A stretch of 26,810 bases of DNA from Gryganskiella cystojenkinii (lineage: Eukaryota > Mortierellomycota > Mortierellomycetes > Mortierellales > Mortierellaceae), in assembly GCA_015852425.1 (NCBI GenBank), contig JAAAIG010000024.1, positions 73,648 through 100,457 of the forward strand, read 5' to 3'. Below, one piece after another: positions 1-10,767 of this stretch (the first letter of the stretch is position 1; each line of letters starts with the position of its first letter). The translations under genes were made by a program, and so were the position numbers. Under the pieces are notes generated by a model, which saw only the letters and a list, made by a program, of their open reading frames with translations, had not been told where the DNA came from and did not search any database.

Positions 1-304
1 GGGGGGGGGATGGTGTTGTTCAAACACGCGGATTTGGGCTTATCTCTCTTTTTTTTGAGGACTGGGTCACTCCACCCCACCCCCCCTGTTCTTTGGTCAC
101 TTCCCCCACGTTTTTCTCCCACCCTCTTTTCAGCGACAAGATATTGGCAGACTTTCATAAAATGAGATCAGAAGACAACAAGTAAACTATTATTAAGCAG
201 TTATTTTGCGGTTGTTATGCTATGGGAAGGGGATTACAACAAGCTTGCAAAGGTGAGGGAGGAGTAGAGGGGGAGAGGAAGACAGCTACGCAAGATACCA
301 CTCA
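1..304. other. 3' flank of the homeodomain gene, no gene seen
   Basis: This stretch lies downstream of the stop codon of the minus-strand homeodomain gene and probably holds its 3' UTR. It begins with a run of nine G. I see no convincing open reading frame, RNA gene or canonical AATAAA signal on the minus strand. Confidence 0.5.
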
Positions 305-371
305 CTAAAGTGAATGCTGCCGTTGTAGCTGCTGGTGCTGTTGTTGTTGCTGTTGCTGCTGTTGCTGCTGT

Positions 372-402
<31 letters not shown>

Positions 403-3242
403 TTTGTTGTTGCTGTTGCTGTTGAAAACGTAGTTGTTGCTGCTGATGCTGGAAACGGAATAGCGCCTCTTTGTACGACTCTATCTCGGAGTTCGAGGTC
501 ATAGAAGGTTGGGGTAGAGGAGGAATACTGGTGGTGGCGGTGACCCCCATGGAAGAGAGGGGTGAGCGTTGAGAGGGTGCGAAGGATGGGATACCAGGAG
601 TCGCAACCGTCATCGAGGAATTGTTGTCACCGCCGTCTTGGTGACACTGATGATTGTACGGATGTTTCTGAGGGCGAAGATCGTACTGTTGCTGATCATC
701 ATCGCCTAGACGAAAGATAGGACTCCCCATGTTGGCGGGCATGGACATTCGACGCATCAGGGTCATTGTCGAGGGTCGTTTCTGCTGGAGCCGTTGAATC
801 TGCGCAGGCTGAAGAAAGTAAGGGTGGTACAATGAAAGGTGTTGACTATGATGTTGATGCTGGTGATATTGTACGGGATGCTGCTGCTGCTGTTGTTGCT
901 GATGCTGTTGTTGTGGCTGCAACAGCAGCAAGTGTTGTTGTAGTTGCAATTGATGCTGTTGCTGTTGATGATACTGACGAAGGTGATACTCTTCCATCCC
1001 AAAGGCAAACTGCGAGGAAGGCGTGGAAGTGAGAGGATAGGAGCCCGGTCTGGGGTCCTTTTGTGAAACTATTATAGCACATAAAGATCATTATCGATGA
1101 GAGCAAGGAAGGTCGATAAGTTTTTTTTTTCAAATTGTGTCCAGCAGTGTTCACTAGCCCAGGGGTTTCCGCTGCTCTTGTTTTTTCATTTTTTTTTTTT
1201 TTTTTACCACGGTCAGCTACAGGTGAGTATCCTGACGGCCAAGTACTGTTAGAATCGATGTGAGTGAACTCTCGAGGCGGACTCTTCGAAGGAGACGACG
1301 GGAAGGAGACCTCGACGGGCAGCGGAGTGGAGACGAGATGAGTCGAGTAGAGATTATAGACTGACAGGCTCGAGATTATAGGTCGAGTTGTCAAAGAAGC
1401 GCTATTCAGCGTCGCTGCCGAGTTTGTTGATGCTGCGGAGATTGAAGATGAGGATGAGGAACGGGACGCAGTGTTCATGTTCGGGACTGAGTGTCTGTTC
1501 ATAATATTACCGTCGTTGGTGTTGTCACTGTGGCAGCTTGTGTTCTGGTCGATGAATGATGTGGTAGGTTGGCCCATGTTTGTCGATTCCGAGTTCACGG
1601 ACAAAGTGGTCATTGTTGATGAGGAAGGTGGTGGTGGTCGTGGTGGCGGTGCGGCCACATTGTTGATATTGTTGTTGTTCCACGGTAAAGAATTATGGTT
1701 TGGATCAAAGTCCGCGGAGGGTGCAAGCGAGTGGATGTGAGCAGTCGATAATTGCAAAGAGAGCAAGGATGAATGATGGGAACTCATCGGGAGCGTGGGT
1801 ACGGACGCAGACGCGTCGGGTCGGGGTGGTGGCGATAGGACATGCGAGATTAGCCCCTGGGCATTGTTGACAGCAGCGGTTGCGATTCGATGGTGCCTGT
1901 CACTACCTAAATTGTTGTTGTTACTTTTACCGTGGTCCAAGGGCGGTGGGATAGATGGGGATGACAGCGAAGGCATCATCGAGGACATTATCATCATCTT
2001 TTGTTGTTGATGTGGCGAGAGAAAGAGTCCGTAATCGATTGTCGTGGTCGTCATCCCTGAACCTTGAAAAGGAGAAAAGGACGAAACACGGTTGGTTTTT
2101 TCGCCCTCTTGCGCCGCCTTCGACTCTTCCTTTGTAGGCGTATGTGGCATGGATGATAGGGTAGGCGCAGGTAGTGGTTGTGTGATCCCCAGGATATTGC
2201 GTCCCCCGATCAACGTGCTTGAGTTGTCAATTGCTCTTTTCGCTACTCCTTGCTGATTAAAATGTGTTGTCACTGGGAAGTTGTAGTCGGGCGTCGATGC
2301 CGAGCTGGAGGACAATGAAGACGCTGTCGAGGGAGGAGGAGAAGAGCATACGGTCATTGTAGAGGTCATGATAGTCCTTGACATCGATGATGGTCTGACT
2401 TCCATGAACAAGGAAGCGTTTTCTGTTGTAGTTGCCACTGCTGCTGGAAGACTATTAAAGCTTCTACCACCGTTTGTGTTTCTGTTGCGGATTGCGTTCG
2501 TCGCACCAATGCTGAGTTGTTCATGAAATCGGGATAACACATCTTCTTCTTGTTTTGGTTGCGAATGAATATCGTCTCCCATGGGTTCATCGACCTCGTC
2601 CTCGTCTTCATGATCGCCGCCGCCAACACCACCATTGTCATCATTGCCATAGTTATCGGGCGGATCCTCATCTATTGAAGGAGACGATGATAAGTCCATG
2701 ATGAAAGTCGCACTGGCGCCGAGACCACCTGGAAGGGTCGAGGACTGATGTTGATGTTCGTGCAGTTGAGAGTCAACACCTGTTGGAATCGCGCTGTTCT
2801 TGATTGTTGGTGGTGTCCTTCTGTCATCGGAAGTTACAAGGGAGAGGGCGGCCATGGCGGATATTGTCTTCGATGATGACGACGAGGGGGATGAAATTGG
2901 TCCATGTTGGTGATAGTGTTGTTTGCTCTTGACCCTCCGGTTCTGAAACCAGACCTGGACACATCTTGGAGTCATGCTCAAATCGTTCGCTAATTGTCTC
3001 CGTTTCTGGGAATTGGGTTTTGGATCATCACCGTATGCCCGTTCAAGTGTCTGAGCTTGATCTTTTGAGGTTCTTTGTCGCCGCTTGACCGCGTAGGGCT
3101 CATAAAAGACTGTTTTGAGTTCGCCATGTGGGGATGAGACTGAGGAGATCGAGGACGGTGTTGGCGAGGCTGGAAATATAGGGGATTGAGGGTCAACAGC
3201 GACAAGCGTCGAACTGGTGGTCGTGCTCATCGGCTCGGACAT
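305..3242 (-). CDS. Homeodomain transcription factor with poly-Gln C terminus
   Basis: Predicted nuclear DNA-binding regulator. The start at 3242 has a good context (ACC before ATG). Exon 1 is 3242-1208 and exon 2 is 1068-305, joined by a 139-nt intron (donor GTAAAA, acceptor ATAATAG, phase 1), giving about 932 residues. Residues ~52-111 form a homeodomain: a basic N-terminal arm (KRRQRTS) and a recognition helix carrying VWFQNRRVKSK (WFQNRR at residues 98-103). The rest is low complexity: Ser/Thr/Pro-rich with an acidic patch around GDHEDEDEVDEPMGDD, then a Gln/His-rich end with a Gln tract of over 20 residues close to the stop. Such tails are typical of activation or condensate-forming regions, which is inference. 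A second splice solution (donor at 1220, acceptor at 1010, phase 0) also closes in frame but loses a plausible coding stretch (PGSYPLTSTPSSQ). The homeodomain call is firm; the subfamily and target genes are unknown. Confidence 0.85.
316..424 (+). repeat. Mixed CTG/TTG triplet tract (poly-Gln coding on minus strand)
   Basis: An imperfect triplet repeat, read as mixed CAG and CAA codons on the minus strand, encodes the C-terminal Gln tract of the homeodomain protein. The CAA interruptions make it less slippery than pure CAG. A second, shorter tract of the same kind lies at about 876-965. Confidence 0.85.
1069..1207 (-). other. Intron of the homeodomain gene, open in the upstream frame
   Basis: The 139-nt intron contains A-rich runs and no stop in the upstream reading frame. 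A retained copy therefore does not end translation inside the intron. Because 139 is not a multiple of three, the reading frame of exon 2 would shift. Confidence 0.6.
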
Positions 3243-6200
3243 GGTAAGCAGATTGAAATGTGATACACGCTGCGGTCACTCTCACTTGCTTATTGGAATT
3301 ACGAATATATGAAGAAATTCACTAAGAATGTGATCGTTTTTTTTTTGTGTGTGTGTGTGGGCGAGCGAGCGTGAAGCAGGGGTAACAATGATAGAGTCGA
3401 AACAAAAAAAGAGACGAGAGAAAGATTAAAAAAAAATTAAGAACGGCGTTGGATTTTAGGTCGCGCAAATATGAATAGGGAAATGATGTGACGGGAAAAT
3501 GGGTTCTGATAAAAAGAAGTGAGAAGAGAAGGAAAAGAAAGCAAGGGAACACAATGTTGGGATGAGTTTGAGGCGTGGTTCACACAAACGTAAAAGGCGA
3601 TGGGAAGTTTGTTCCGGAGACGAGTTGCACAACGCGACTACGAGAAGAAAATAGGCGCGCAGAGGAAGACAAAAAAAACGGGAGTAGCATGAGTTAGTTT
3701 GAGGGATGATGGCTGTGGGGGGGGTTCGCGTCTTGAGATTCTGCATGGGGATCCTTAGAGGTGGGACTCCAGATTGCGCGAGAGAGCCTGATGACGAGAT
3801 ACACGTCCCAATTGTCCAGTGTCTATCCATGTGTTTGGTTTTTTTTGCCATAAATCTCCACGCGTTATTTCGAGTAAGCCAATCCGCCATGGTGCAGGAT
3901 GAGAGCTTTCTGAGCATCGGGCTTACACGCCACGAGAAAACAAAAAAACCGGTAATTTAAACAGGGCTTAAAAAATAGCACTTCTCGACTCCCACGGACG
4001 GACTGAAAGAGAGATTGGAGAGGCAAGTTATAGTCTCGTGCCTGATAAAAAAAGTTGTTGAGAGCGGCACGACAACCAAAAAAAAAAAAAGTAGTGGGGG
4101 AATTGCATATTGATGGTCATACAAAAGAAAGAATAGAAGAAAATAGTGGAGTCTATAGCATAATGGCTGATAATCCGATTTTCGTTAGAGGGTGGGCTCC
4201 AAGAGGCAAAAACGCAATAGCTTCGGACCAGCACAGGCCTTCGGTTGTGTTTTTGGGTAAGGATTCAGACAGGAACAAGATGAAAGATGAACAGCCGAAA
4301 CCACAGCAAATTGGACGCACGACAGTTGAACGATTCTAAAGAAAAGATTTACAAAAGCGGAGAAAGGGGGAAGTGGTCCAGAGTAAAAACCTTTTTTTGT
4401 TCAACTTACCAAATATTTGACAAACCGAGTTCAACAGTAACTGAGCGACAGTTGGACACGTTGCTTTTCCTGCAAGTGCTATGGAGGATGTGGAGTGAGG
4501 CGAAGAGAGTTTTGTTGCTGCAGGGTAGTTGGCTCTCACGCTCTCTTGGTTCCGTGCGCAAAAAAAAGCTACTGTAAAAGGGGAAGAGGGGTTTATTGAT
4601 GCCGAAATGGATGCAAGAGTTCAAATATTTATAGTGGGAGTGATTGGAAAGAATGAGAAGAGGACGAAACGAGAAGAAAAGAAAATGAGCGCTGGCCAGA
4701 AGGGTCGTTGGTTAAATAAAACAGGGAAGAGAAACGGCGAGTAAACATTGAGTCGTACGGCAGGCAAAGTTTTGGAAAGATAAGGAAAGCGAAGGAAAGG
4801 AGGAGGACACGGACAAGTCGCACGAAACTCTCTGAGGCTTTTCGATTGTGGAGACGAGGGGTGGAACAGGGAGACAACAAGGAAGGGACAGAGAGGAAAG
4901 AGAGTCGTGATCAAAAGAAATGAACGGACAAAAGGAAATCAGAGGACAGGGCCAAGGTTACGTGAGCAGTTCACGGACAGACAATGACAAGACAGAATAG
5001 TGCATTGACGCTTCTCCTCTTGAGAAAGGCCGAGAGCATCGGGGGCACACGACTGTTTATTGGTTATGATGTGGTGAAGAAAGACCGTCTGTTCCCGATT
5101 TGAAATCGCGCACCCGACCACTGTCACTCATAAAACCGAAAGGGTATCTATAGTTGTGTCTGTACCACACAAAAGTACTTTCCCAGGAAGGGCATCGGGT
5201 CCATCAAACCCCGTATGTCACCAATGAGTCGTTTGTCGATAGGCAAGGAAGGCGCTTGGTCCGATACTGGTACCCTTGCCAAAAAAAAAAATACTTGTCC
5301 AAAGTACCGACCTGATGAACCAAGGAAAACAACACGGAGACCAGCAGACATTGTTTTGCTAATTCATGTTCAATGTGTAGCAGTTACCCGATCTTGCTTT
5401 GCATATGCACCGGATCAGGTGTAGATCGTCTCCAGTTCCCCCTTTCATCGGCCCCCCCTCTTTTGCTCTTGCCTTCCCCCCTGCTTTGACGACGCCAAAC
5501 AGCAACAAAAGGCATAGCCGTTCAAGACTTGATCTCCATGAAGCAGTGCAAACAAAAAAAAAACACACAAATATCGAGGTTATTGGAAATCAGTCCGGTG
5601 GTTCAGGGATGGAAAGAAGAATTTACAAGTGATGGACGAAAGTTCTGGATGGGCTTTCCTCAGTTCACATGTTCCTTCGCTCTCTCCTTTTTTACCGCTC
5701 GTTTGTCTTCCTTTTTTCCTCCATCTTTGTCATATGTCTGTTGACTCTTCAAGAGCGATTCGATCATTCTAGGAGTATTTTCACCTGTCCTTTCCTTCCT
5801 TTCCTTTCTTTTCGACCCCACAAGTTGTTGTTGTGGAGAAGTGCGAAAACACATGCACAAACACAAAACAAACAACTTAAGAGGCGCGCTTTTTATACCG
5901 AGCATAAGACAAGCGACAAATCCAAGCGAAATACAGCAGGAATACTCCCAACGATTACAACTGTTGTTATACTGTAGTCAATCACCAAGATGCTCAACAG
6001 ATCCTTTTCGTGTACCCCAACCAAAGTACTGCAATTAGCAACCCGACAACCAACAAACCGACTATCGACAAGAAGAAAACAAACATCGAGCCCCCTCTTC
6101 CTCTCCATCCTTCAACAATATTTACAGTATTGCAAAAAAATAAAAAAACTTAAAAAGTGGCGCGGGAAAAAGTGACTACAGTATGGACGGACCAAGGTCT

Positions 6201-7466
6201 GAGTGACACTAACAATTTGTTTTAAGGTTTTGTGGGTTTCGCCCTTTGTCGCCAAAAACGTTTTTCTAAAGAGTGAAGGGCAGGATGAACTAGACCGCGA
6301 AAGCTCTTTTTTCTTTTTTTTTGGGTCCACGGCTTATTTTCTATCAAATCTTTCTTGCTTTTTTTCTGCTCTCCATCTTTCGTCCTTCATCTTTTTTTTT
6401 TTCCCCCTCGCATTTGCCCGTTTTACACACGTGCGTTCACACGCATGGCCAATCCGGTGTCACGACCACCGTCAATGTTTGCGTGAGAAACGCGATGTTT
6501 AGAGTCGCGATGTTATAAGGAAGAGAAGGTATAATGAAAAGGAAGAAAAGGGAAGAAAACAATTATTTTCACAGGATTATCGTGTGCCACAATCGCCAAG
6601 GAGACTATCGGACTCCAAGTTTTTTGTTCGTATTTTTTCGTTATCGATACGCGTAGTCCCGTGTGGAGAGTGAGAAAATGTGTCAGACAGGCTTGGAGGA
6701 GTCAAAAGATAGGAGACCAAAAAATGGCTCTCAACTTTCATGGCTCAAGTTTTTCCCATCATGAACACACGATGTCGTGCCATGCAGGGTTGATTGTTTA
6801 GAGCTAAGGATGTTGTCGTGGGGTTGCAAAAAAAGAAAAAAAGGGCTTACCTTTGGCGTGATTTCATCCATTTTCGTATTCCTCTTCATCAAGGTCGTCT
6901 CACCCCCACAGTTTTTGCGTGTGTGAATGATGATTCGTTCAAGGAAAGAAGAAGGAATAGGTGGCAGTGTCGCTGACAGGAAGGACTTCCAACAACAAGA
7001 AAAGGAAAAACAGGAGACTTCGCGCTGTTTTGTTGTTTCTTACTGACATCCTCAATATGCGAAGTAAAGAAGCAATAGAGTGTCAGGATTGCCGTTGTCT
7101 CATTAGTACAGAGAACTCTCCACACTCACCTAATATCTTCCCCTACCCTTCTTTTTCGCCCATTTGAAGGAAACCTGCCAGTTCGTTTCATCTCCAAAAA
7201 CGTCAAGGGTTATGTTGGCACATGGCAAGAAAGAATAAAGTTCTCCTCCCATCGACGATCCTCGCCCATCTTGTTTCTTTACACACGCAGGTCTTTTCCC
7301 CAAGAGCTCAAAGAGCCAAAAAGAGAGGTGATGATCCCCGCGAAATATCCAAAAAAAAAGTGGATTTCGTGATGGAGTGAGGGTGCAGAGTATTATAATA
7401 CAAGATTAACAAGCATAAAAGTTTTTTAGTTTTTTGTAAGTTTTTTTCTAAATAAGTTTAAGTGCT
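3243..7466. other. 4.2 kb intergenic/regulatory interval, no gene supported
   Basis: The interval lies between the start of the homeodomain gene (minus, 3242) and the stop of the PKA gene (minus, 7467), so it should hold the promoter and 5' UTR of the former and the 3' UTR of the latter. Visible items are a (GT)7 run at 3346-3359, many A/T homopolymers of 8-11 bases, CCAAT motifs near 3880 and 6449, and a perfect 12-bp palindrome GTATTATAATAC at 7390-7401. Open frames of 60-153 codons exist on both strands but have biased, low-complexity translations, no recognisable domain and no consistent splice partners. I saw no tRNA or rRNA. Confidence 0.6.
3346..3359 (+). repeat. (GT)7 microsatellite
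   Basis: A run of seven GT units preceded by a T homopolymer lies about 100 bp upstream of the homeodomain start codon, in its probable 5' UTR or promoter. Confidence 0.8.
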
Positions 7467-10400
7467 TTAAAAGTCTGGAAAGAGATCTCTATAGTCCGTG
7501 CTCATGTCCTCGTCCACGTCCTTGCAATCCATGGCGATGTTCATAACAGAAGAACCATCCTGCTGGACCATCATGGGACTTGATCCAACGGATGTGGCCG
7601 TAGTCGTGACCGAAGATGACGAGAGTGATCCAGCAGAGGAGGTTGTGTCTGCGCTCGATTGACCTGCAATCGAACCGCTTTGCTTGAGTTCTTGGTCCTG
7701 GTCTTCCTCTTCTTCTTCTTCTTCTTCTTCAGGGTAGAAACCGAAGCCTAATAAAACATTGAATCATTGACAAAAAACCCACCGTAACAAGATTAGACTT
7801 GATTCACTCAGACCGAGAAATAAAAATGATTCAAAATGCACAACTCTTCAAACAGGCTAAATACTTACAGCTGGCATCGCCATCCCACTTGACATCCGGC
7901 ACAAAGGGCGCCGCTATCTCTCGTCGGAGGACGATGGACCAGTCCACACCCTCGAACCAGGCATGGTTCCGGATGTCATGGCAGCCATCCCTCAGGTTCC
8001 CAAACCTCTTTGTCAAATCCGAGACCAATAGGCGTTTCAAGAGATCTTTGGCGAGACCATCGAAATATTTCGGGTACCGCATCTCACCATCGACAATCTT
8101 TTGACACATCTTGAAGAGATCATCGTCATAGAACGGTGGATAACCGGCCAACATTTCAAAGATAAAGATACCAAAAGACCACCAGTCGGCGGCTTTGCCG
8201 TACCCTTTGGATTTGATGACTTCTGGGGCAAGATAGTCTGGGGTCCCACAAAACGTCCAAGCGGTCTCATTGTCGGCCAGATGTTTTGCGAACCCGAAAT
8301 CTGTAATTTTGATGTTACCCTGGGCATCAATTAGGATGTTTTCGGGTTTCAGGTCCCGGTAGATGATATCGTTCCCATGAAGGTACTCGAGTGCTAGGAG
8401 AACCTGGCAGGCGTAGAACTTGGCGACCGAGTTGGAAAAGCGCTAAGATTGAACATCAAGTAGAGAATAGAGAGTGAATATGAGGTGCCAAAGAGAGGGG
8501 GGAAACAAGGCCAAAACGCGCCGCATTCCGGGTTGTTGTTTCGTTCTCTCCAGTCTCATCTTTTTGATTTTTACCTGCATCCGTCGCAAGACACTGAAGA
8601 GTTCGCCTCCGACGACATAATCCATCACGATGTAAAGGTTCCCAAGATCCTGGAACGTCCCCCAAGTCTTGACCAAGAACGGATGTCGAATCTGTTCCAA
8701 AATCCGCTTTTCCTCATTCACATGTTCTACTTGGTTGGATTGAACAATCTGTCGTTTCTTCAAAACCTTGAGCGCATAAAACCTCGAGTTGTACACGGAC
8801 TGGACTAGGTGCACGCGACCACAGGATCCGGTGCCAATGGTTCGATTTATTGTGAAATCGGACAGCTGGAAGGGCCGGGGCTTGACCGCGATCAGCTCTT
8901 GGGTCTGGAAATTGAAGTGTTTTTGTTCGAACTGGAACGGTTGTGGGGAGACTGTCCTGGAGGAGTGATGACTGCTGTGATGGTGATGATGCTGCTGCTG
9001 TTGGTGATGAGAGGGTCCATTGGGGTGACCATACTGCTGGTGCTGATGAGGTTGGTGATGAGGACCATGCTGGTATGGAGCCTGTTGTGGCTGCTGATAA
9101 GACTTAGGCTGTTGCTGGAATGGTGCGGACGACGGATGATGATGGTGACCAAACGGTTCTTGACCACAGTGTCCGTACGGCTGCGGTCCCGACGACTGAG
9201 CATAAGGAGCACCGTTCGGCTGCTGAAAAGGTGCATGTCCTCCCTGGTGCAGGCTCTCCTCGCTCCGTTGCCCCTGAGGATGGTCATAAGAAAATGTAGG
9301 CGGCTGGTGCAGCGATGGTGTGGTCGTCGTGGGCTGCTGATGATGCTGCTCATTAGAAAAGGTGCCTTTGGTTAGACTATTTGTCGATGATGGCAACTGC
9401 TGTTGAGGATGTTGTCGTTTATCCCAACGATGGGTGTCCGAAGAAGGGTCATAGCCAGCACCGGGTTGTTGAAAAGTGGGACAACCCACGGGCGAGGGCA
9501 AAGGTGAGGATTTAGACTTTTTTCTGCCTACGATTGGGACGAGTCTGCCATTACCATCGCCATGCCCCCCTTGCTGTGACTGTTGTCGCGCTTGAGTTGT
9601 AGAGTCAGGGCCACTGCCGTGATGGTAGGAGGTGGTGGCAGTTGAAGGTGGGAAAAGGGTCGAGACCGAAAGCGAGGATGGTCTCTGGGACTCCACGGGG
9701 GTGCTGCTGCTGGTCGCGCTATTATTATTATTCTGGTTGCTGCTGGTGCTGATGTTGGCGAAGGGTGCTCCCTGAAAGTAGGAGCTGACATTACTGGTAT
9801 CATCCAATCCCGAGGTATCCATCTTGTTATCTTCTGAAGCGCCATCGTACAAGATCGGGAAGGGGGTTGAGGGTGAGTCCCTCGCAGCACCAGAGGCAGC
9901 AGCAGCAGCAGAAGAAGAAACCGGAGCGGGATGATTATTACCCAGATTCGAAATCGGCTTCGAGATAAAGAGTGGACTTGGTTGTTGCTGATGCTCTGGT
10001 TGCTGATGTGAGGAATTGCTCTTAGCATAAGAGGACGAAGATGAGCTCCTTGAACCTGGTGGAGGTAGAGCAGCCGTTGAGATCGTGGCTCCTACTCCTG
10101 CTTGTGCAGTTGTCAACCGAAAGTCCTTGTGAAACAACTGCTGCTGTTGCTGTTGCTGCTGTTGGTACTGAAGGTTATATTGATGTTGGAACTGCATCTG
10201 CTGTGTGTCTTCTGACCGAACACGGACACGCAGCTGTTGTTGCTCTCGATACTGCATGTCACTACCTCCTGCGGCTGAGCTAAAGGCTGCCTTCATCTTT
10301 GCACCATTACCATGATCCGCTGACAGTGGTCCTGGAACATACTGTCCTAGGAGATATCGTTGTTGCTGCTGATGAAACGTTAACGCGCCAGGAGAGGGTA

Positions 10401-10705
10401 CACTTGACGGTGGCGCCGACGACGACGCTGAGGAAGATGAAGACGAAGTCGACAAAGAGTTGTTCGAAGCAGGGGATGAAGAGTGGTGACCCGCAGGGAT
10501 GTCACGGATGAAGAGAGATGGCGTAGGAAGCGAAGAAAGAATGTTTTGGTAATGCTGTTCTTCTTTGCGTGGATAGGGCGAAGTCGACCTGGAGGTCGAG
10601 AGTTTCCTCGAGGATGCGGTCTTTGGCCAGGCGACCTGTTGTTGCTTCTGGCTCATTGTGGGCGACACGCCCATGGAGGACTTGGCGCTTGGTTTGCCAC
10701 TATGA

Positions 10706-10738
<33 letters not shown>

Positions 10739-10767
10739 GGCTGTTGGCCTTGAAAGGGAGTGTTCAT
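7467..10767 (-). CDS. pkaC: cAMP-dependent protein kinase (PKA) catalytic subunit, Gln-rich N-extension
   Basis: AGC-family Ser/Thr kinase, the cAMP-released effector of nutrient and morphogenesis signalling. Exons are 10767-8575, 8442-7869 and 7747-7467 (introns of 132 and 121 nt, donors GTAAAA and GTAAGT), giving about 1015 residues. Residues 1-637 are Gln/His/Ser/Pro-rich. The kinase domain begins at about 638: glycine loop GTGSCGRV (645-652), Lys667 in [12 protein letters not shown] (Asp761), DFG (Asp779), activation-loop Thr794 in WTFCGTP, then LAPE. After the AGC tail segment DVKWDGDAS comes a run of eight Glu and a Ser/Thr-rich stretch, and the protein ends exactly at DLFPDF, the FxxF hydrophobic motif typical of fungal Tpk kinases. 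Fungal PKA catalytic subunits are usually about 350-600 residues, so the N-extension and the C-tail insert are unusual. The PKA call is strong because of the FGRV-type loop neighbourhood, the WTxCGTP loop and the terminal FxxF. Confidence 0.93.
7701..7731 (+). repeat. TTC triplet repeat encoding poly-Glu
   Basis: An interrupted TTC run is read on the minus strand as GAA/GAG codons. It encodes eight consecutive Glu followed by an acidic/Gln stretch in the C-terminal exon of the PKA gene. Confidence 0.8.
10133..10174 (+). repeat. CTG/TTG triplet tract (poly-Gln in PKA N-extension)
   Basis: The mixed CAG/CAA codons encode a run of nine Gln within the PKA N-terminal extension. A similar tract close to the start codon lies at about 10705-10745. 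Confidence 0.8.

Noticed and set aside
310..504. Plus-strand frame rich in Ala/Val opposite the homeodomain gene
   Set aside because: It is the antisense reading of the poly-Gln triplet repeat; no domain or promoter supports it.
846..3242. Single-exon 798-residue reading of the homeodomain gene as the main product
   Set aside because: The part after 1208 runs through Lys runs and low-value sequence, whereas splicing joins two clearly coding frames. It is kept only as a possible retained-intron form.
3456..3917. 153-codon minus-strand frame
   Set aside because: It lies in the intergenic region, has a skewed Ser/Phe/Leu composition from pyrimidine-rich DNA, no domain and no splice partners.
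8809..9375. 188-codon plus-strand frame
   Set aside because: It is antisense to the Gln/His-rich part of PKA; its Leu/Met/Arg-rich string is a shadow of CAG/CAT codons.
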